Assembly (NCBI RefSeq): GCF_052324685.1
Contig: NC_135213.1
Coordinates: forward strand, 41,636,700 to 41,700,699
Length of the DNA stretch: 64,000 bases
Reading direction: 5' to 3'
From: Brachyhypopomus gauderio
Lineage: Eukaryota > Chordata > Actinopteri > Gymnotiformes > Hypopomidae
Part shown: positions 60,993-64,000 of the stretch, one piece after another
How positions within the stretch are numbered: position 1 is the stretch's first letter
Layout: the number at the start of each line of letters is the position of its first letter
The notes under the pieces: model-generated
What the model was told of the DNA's origin: nothing
The model's database searches: none
Seen by the model: only the letters and a program-made list of their open reading frames with translations
Program-made: the position numbers and the translations under genes

Positions 60993-61396
60993 TGAGTGTC
61001 TTGTTGGGCGTGTGGAAAGAGAGAGTGTGCTCTCTTCCTGCTAGCCAGTTTTAAATATGCTTCTCATGCCATTTGCAACTTTGTGCTGCCAAACTTTAGC
61101 AGTCCTAACTGATCCTGAAATAGTCCCAGGAATTGAGTTACAAATGGCTGCTTCGTCGTTACAATGTGTTGGCATGGAAATGCAGTGGGGTCTCTTGCAG
61201 CGTAGAGGATTAACTTGCCTCTCTAATGTGATTTGTGATGAGACCTTATGCCACCAGTGGGGAGAGCTTGCACTCACAGGTGCTTCATCCAAAGATCTTC
61301 ATGCAACATAGCGATGTCTTGTTTCAGGTAAAAGAAAAAGTGCCACATTCTTTCATGGCCGGTCACTGGTTGCTCCGCCTTGCGCTAAAAGAGGGT

Positions 61397-61468
61397 CTCC
61401 CCGTCGGGGAATCGAACCCCGGTCTTCCGCGTGACAGGCGGAGATACTATCCACTATACTAACGAGGA
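61397..61468 (-). tRNA. tRNA-Asp (GTC), unit 17
   Basis: Consensus copy. Confidence 0.95.
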
Positions 61469-62231
61469 CACGTGCTGTGTCTCGCAGTGATGCTGAGTCA
61501 GGTGACGTGCACTTGTCCCCTTGATTTTAAAGTACTCTGAATCATTGTGCCTGCAAGGAGGTGGTAAAAAGAACACATTGTGGTGATATTGACTCACTGT
61601 TGCCACTCCTCTTTTACCATCGTCAGTTTGTGGACTTATGATAGGAAAAACTCAAAGAATCTTGGTGACCTACAGGTTTGATTCATCTGCCTTCCTAGTT
61701 AAGTCATGCGAACCATTTGCTGCAAAATTGGCTTTAGCTACATTGGCAATTCATTTTGTCTTTGTATTCCAGTGCATTGTACCGAACTGCAATATCCATC
61801 TTAGATCAACTGAGATTTTGCATTTCTCTCTTTCCCACATGCAAGTTCTGAATTTCTTGGCACACATTACTGCTTTGCATCTACTAAAAGCACTCCAGAG
61901 AAAGCTTTACTTCATACCTTCATGAGGTAGGTGTCGTTTGTACTTGTATTTTGGTGGTATTTTTGTTTTTTTTTTTGTTTGTGTGCGTTGTTTGTCTACT
62001 CTTGGAACATCCTGTGATTGGTTAGGGTAGGATTAGAGTTTAATTACGTTGGCCTCAGATTCTGGTTAATTCCAGGCTTCTTGTGCTAACCTTGTTGTTT
62101 GTTAGCTGTTGTTGGCAGTAATTAGTTGCTGCAGGTGAACTTGCCGCCATGCTCCAAGGAGTGAATTGGGGGCGGATACATTTTTTCTCCAGCTTTGTTA
62201 GTTCTTCCTCAGCCTCGCTTCTTCTTTCCTA

Positions 62232-62304
62232 GCCTCGTTAGCGCAGTAGGTAGCGCGTCAGTCTCATAATCTGAAGGTCGTGAGTTCGACCCTCACACGG
62301 GGCA
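62232..62304 (+). tRNA. tRNA-Met (CAT), unit 18
   Basis: Consensus tRNA. CTACCCTG spacer form follows. Confidence 0.95.
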
Positions 62305-62888
62305 ACAGAAGCTTTTTGAAAAGATTGACGAGCCCCCAAAAGATGCTCAAACGCTCTTTCCTTATTCACTCGCATGCTGAGCACACCCCCTACCCTGAAA
62401 ATAGTATTGGCACATGACTCTTACAGGTCATCCCTAGTTGATTCAAGCTGTGCTTTTTCTTTTGTAAATTCGCGTGTACACAGCAAGTTGTGTTGCATCC
62501 AATTCAATTCTCTCCACTGACCGTTCAGTCAATACCTTGATGGCGTCTGTATTGACACCTCTACTGAGACATCAAGCTGCCTCTTTGGAGCATGTTCGCT
62601 CCCAGATCAAACTGCAGTGTCGTGGTGCCAACACAGAATAATGGACCACGTCGGACACTTTTCACTTTTGATTCTTTTTGATTCACTTTTGATGACACGC
62701 TTTTGAATACCTGATCACCTGGAATTGGTACCAGCTTGAAGTTAATAGTGAGTAGACTTATGGAGATTCATTTATTTGAATTTTCTTCTCAAGCCATTTG
62801 CAACTCAGAAGCAATGACACTTGTGCACTCATCATTGAGCTTGAGGAAGTCCAAGGAATTGATCTCTATGTTACTCTCGCTCCGCCGA

Positions 62889-62970
62889 GCTGCGATGGCC
62901 GAGAGGTTATGGCGTTGGACTTGAAATCCAATGGGGTTTCCCCGCGCAGGTTCGACTCCTGCTTGCAGCG
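62889..62970 (+). tRNA. tRNA-Ser (TGA), unit 18, D-arm variant
   Basis: TTATGGC form. Confidence 0.88.
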
Positions 62971-63374
62971 TGAGTGTCTTGTTGGGCATGTGGAAAGAGA
63001 GAGTGTGCTCTCTTCCTGCTAGCCAGTTTTAAATATGCTTCTCATGCCATTTGCAACTTTGTGCTGACAAACTTTAGCAGTCCTAACTGATCCTGAAATA
63101 GTCCCAGGAATTGAGTTACAAATGGCTGCTTCGTCGTTACAATGTGTTGGCATGGAAATGCAGTGGGGTCTCTTGCAGCGTAGAGGATTAACTTGCCTCT
63201 CTAATGTGATTTGTGATGAGACCTTATGCCACCAGTGGGGAGAGCTCGCACTCACAGGTGCTTCATCCAAAGATCTTCATGCAACATAGCGATGTCTTGT
63301 TTCAGGTAAAAGAAAAAGTGCCACATTCTTTCATGGCCGGTCACTGGTTGCTCCGCCTTGCGCTAAAAGAGGGT

Positions 63375-63446
63375 CTCCCCGTCGGGGAATCGAACCCCGG
63401 TCTTCCGCGTGACAGGCGGAGATACTATCCACTATACTAACGAGGA
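63375..63446 (-). tRNA. tRNA-Asp (GTC), unit 18
   Basis: Consensus copy. The unit is cut by the window end about 200 bp before its expected close. Confidence 0.95.
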
Positions 63447-64000
63447 CACGTGCTGTGTCTCGCAGTGATGCTGAGTCAGGTGACGTGCACTTGTCCCCTT
63501 GATTTTAAAGTACTCTGAATCATTGTGCCTGCAAGGAGGTGGTAAAAAGAACACATTGTGGTGATATTGACTCACTGTTGCCACTCCTCTTTTACCATCG
63601 TCAGTTTGTGGACTTATGATAGGAAAAACTCAAAGAATCTTGGTGACCTACAGGTTTGATTCATCTGCCTTCCTAGTTAAGTCATGCGAACCATTTGCTG
63701 CAAAATTGGCTTTAGCTACATTGGCAATTCATTTTGTCTTCGTATTCCAGTGCATTGTACCGAACTGCAATATCCATCTTAGATCAACTGAGATTTTGCA
63801 TTTCTCTCTTTCCCACATGCAAGTTCTGAATTTCTTGGCACACATTACTGCTTTGCATCTACTAAAAGCACTCCAGAGAAAGCTTCACTTCATACCTTCA
63901 TGAGGTAGGTGTCGTTTGTACTTGTATTTTGGTGGTATTTTTGTTTTTTTTTTGTTTGTGTGCGTTGTTTGTCTACTCTTGGAACATCCTGTGATTGGTT

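Larger units (their letters stand above)
28626..64000 (+). repeat. Tandem tRNA gene array, 18 units of 1976-1978 bp
   Basis: Unit starts (first base of tRNA-Met) are 28626, 30602, 32578, 34554, 36531, 38509, 40486, 42463, 44440, 46416, 48394, 50371, 52348, 54324, 56301, 58278, 60254 and 62232. Each unit carries tRNA-Met (+), tRNA-Ser (+, offset 656) and tRNA-Asp (-, offset about 1142). Units differ by only a few bases. The first is entered at tRNA-Met position 7, after the Dada-like element. The last is cut by the window end, so the array continues. Homogeneity implies recent amplification or ongoing exchange. Confidence 0.97.

Noticed and set aside
28626-62304. Initiator tRNA-Met
   Set aside because: The genes start GCC and end GGGGCA. 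Initiator tRNAs start AGC with an A1-T72 pair and a CCCATAA anticodon loop, which these lack.
28674-63903. Recurrent open frames of 62-95 codons in each tRNA unit (both strands)
   Set aside because: They overlap tRNA genes and spacers and recur only because the units are nearly identical. There is no family resemblance, and some are lost by single spacer changes in other units.
28626-64000. CRISPR-like array
   Set aside because: The repeats are about 2 kb long with no unique spacers, and the genome is eukaryotic.

Overview
The window is nuclear DNA of a teleost fish. The evidence is three immunoglobulin light-chain V segments with leader exon, octamer and 12-spacer RSS, GT/AG introns, teleost LINE, Tc1 and hAT repeats, and fish-type tRNA genes. 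I cannot name the species; an otophysan is only a guess.

Layout. (1) About 1-10.6 kb is part of an Ig light-chain (kappa-type RSS) V cluster. Three intact V segments lie on the + strand (1310, 4005 and 9902); the first and third belong to a duplicated block of about 1 kb. A tiny V relic, LTR-like sequence, a 5'-truncated L2-type LINE and a small hAT MITE lie between them. No J or C segment is present. (2) 10.9-12.5 kb is a structurally complete Tc1-type transposon with an uninterrupted 340-aa DD34E transposase. (3) 12.5-15.7 kb is repeat debris: an LTR-like piece with a 34-bp minisatellite, a LINE/SINE-type tail, and a fossil LTR element on the minus strand with a Trp-type primer-binding site. 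(4) 15.66-17.80 kb holds an inverted, rearranged relic of a tRNA repeat unit (tRNA-Asp and tRNA-Ser), then part of a unit in the other orientation that ends inside a tRNA-Met gene. (5) 17,799-28,631 is a 10.8-kb mobile element inserted into box A of that tRNA-Met gene, flanked by a 7-bp target duplication TTGGCGC. It carries its own TATA promoter, a leader exon and eight coding exons for a 1467-aa zinc-finger plus DDE transposase-like protein. Family traits and target choice fit the Dada superfamily of small-RNA-gene-targeting DNA transposons. A hAT element (8-bp TSD) sits in its third coding exon. A young non-autonomous LTR element (TSD TATAA) with LTRs that look identical by eye lies downstream of the gene. 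(6) 28,632-64,000 is a homogeneous head-to-tail array of 18 units (1976-1978 bp; the last is cut by the window edge). Each unit carries tRNA-Met(CAT)+, tRNA-Ser(TGA)+ and tRNA-Asp(GTC)-, about 54 tRNA genes in all, and the array continues past the window.

How the parts relate. The tRNA array provides a multicopy target, and the Dada-like element occupies one copy at its edge, where losing one gene is nearly harmless. Later elements then inserted into the Dada-like element. Linked variants shuffled between units (Ser D-arm, Met T-loop, spacer indels) indicate unequal exchange or gene conversion in the array.
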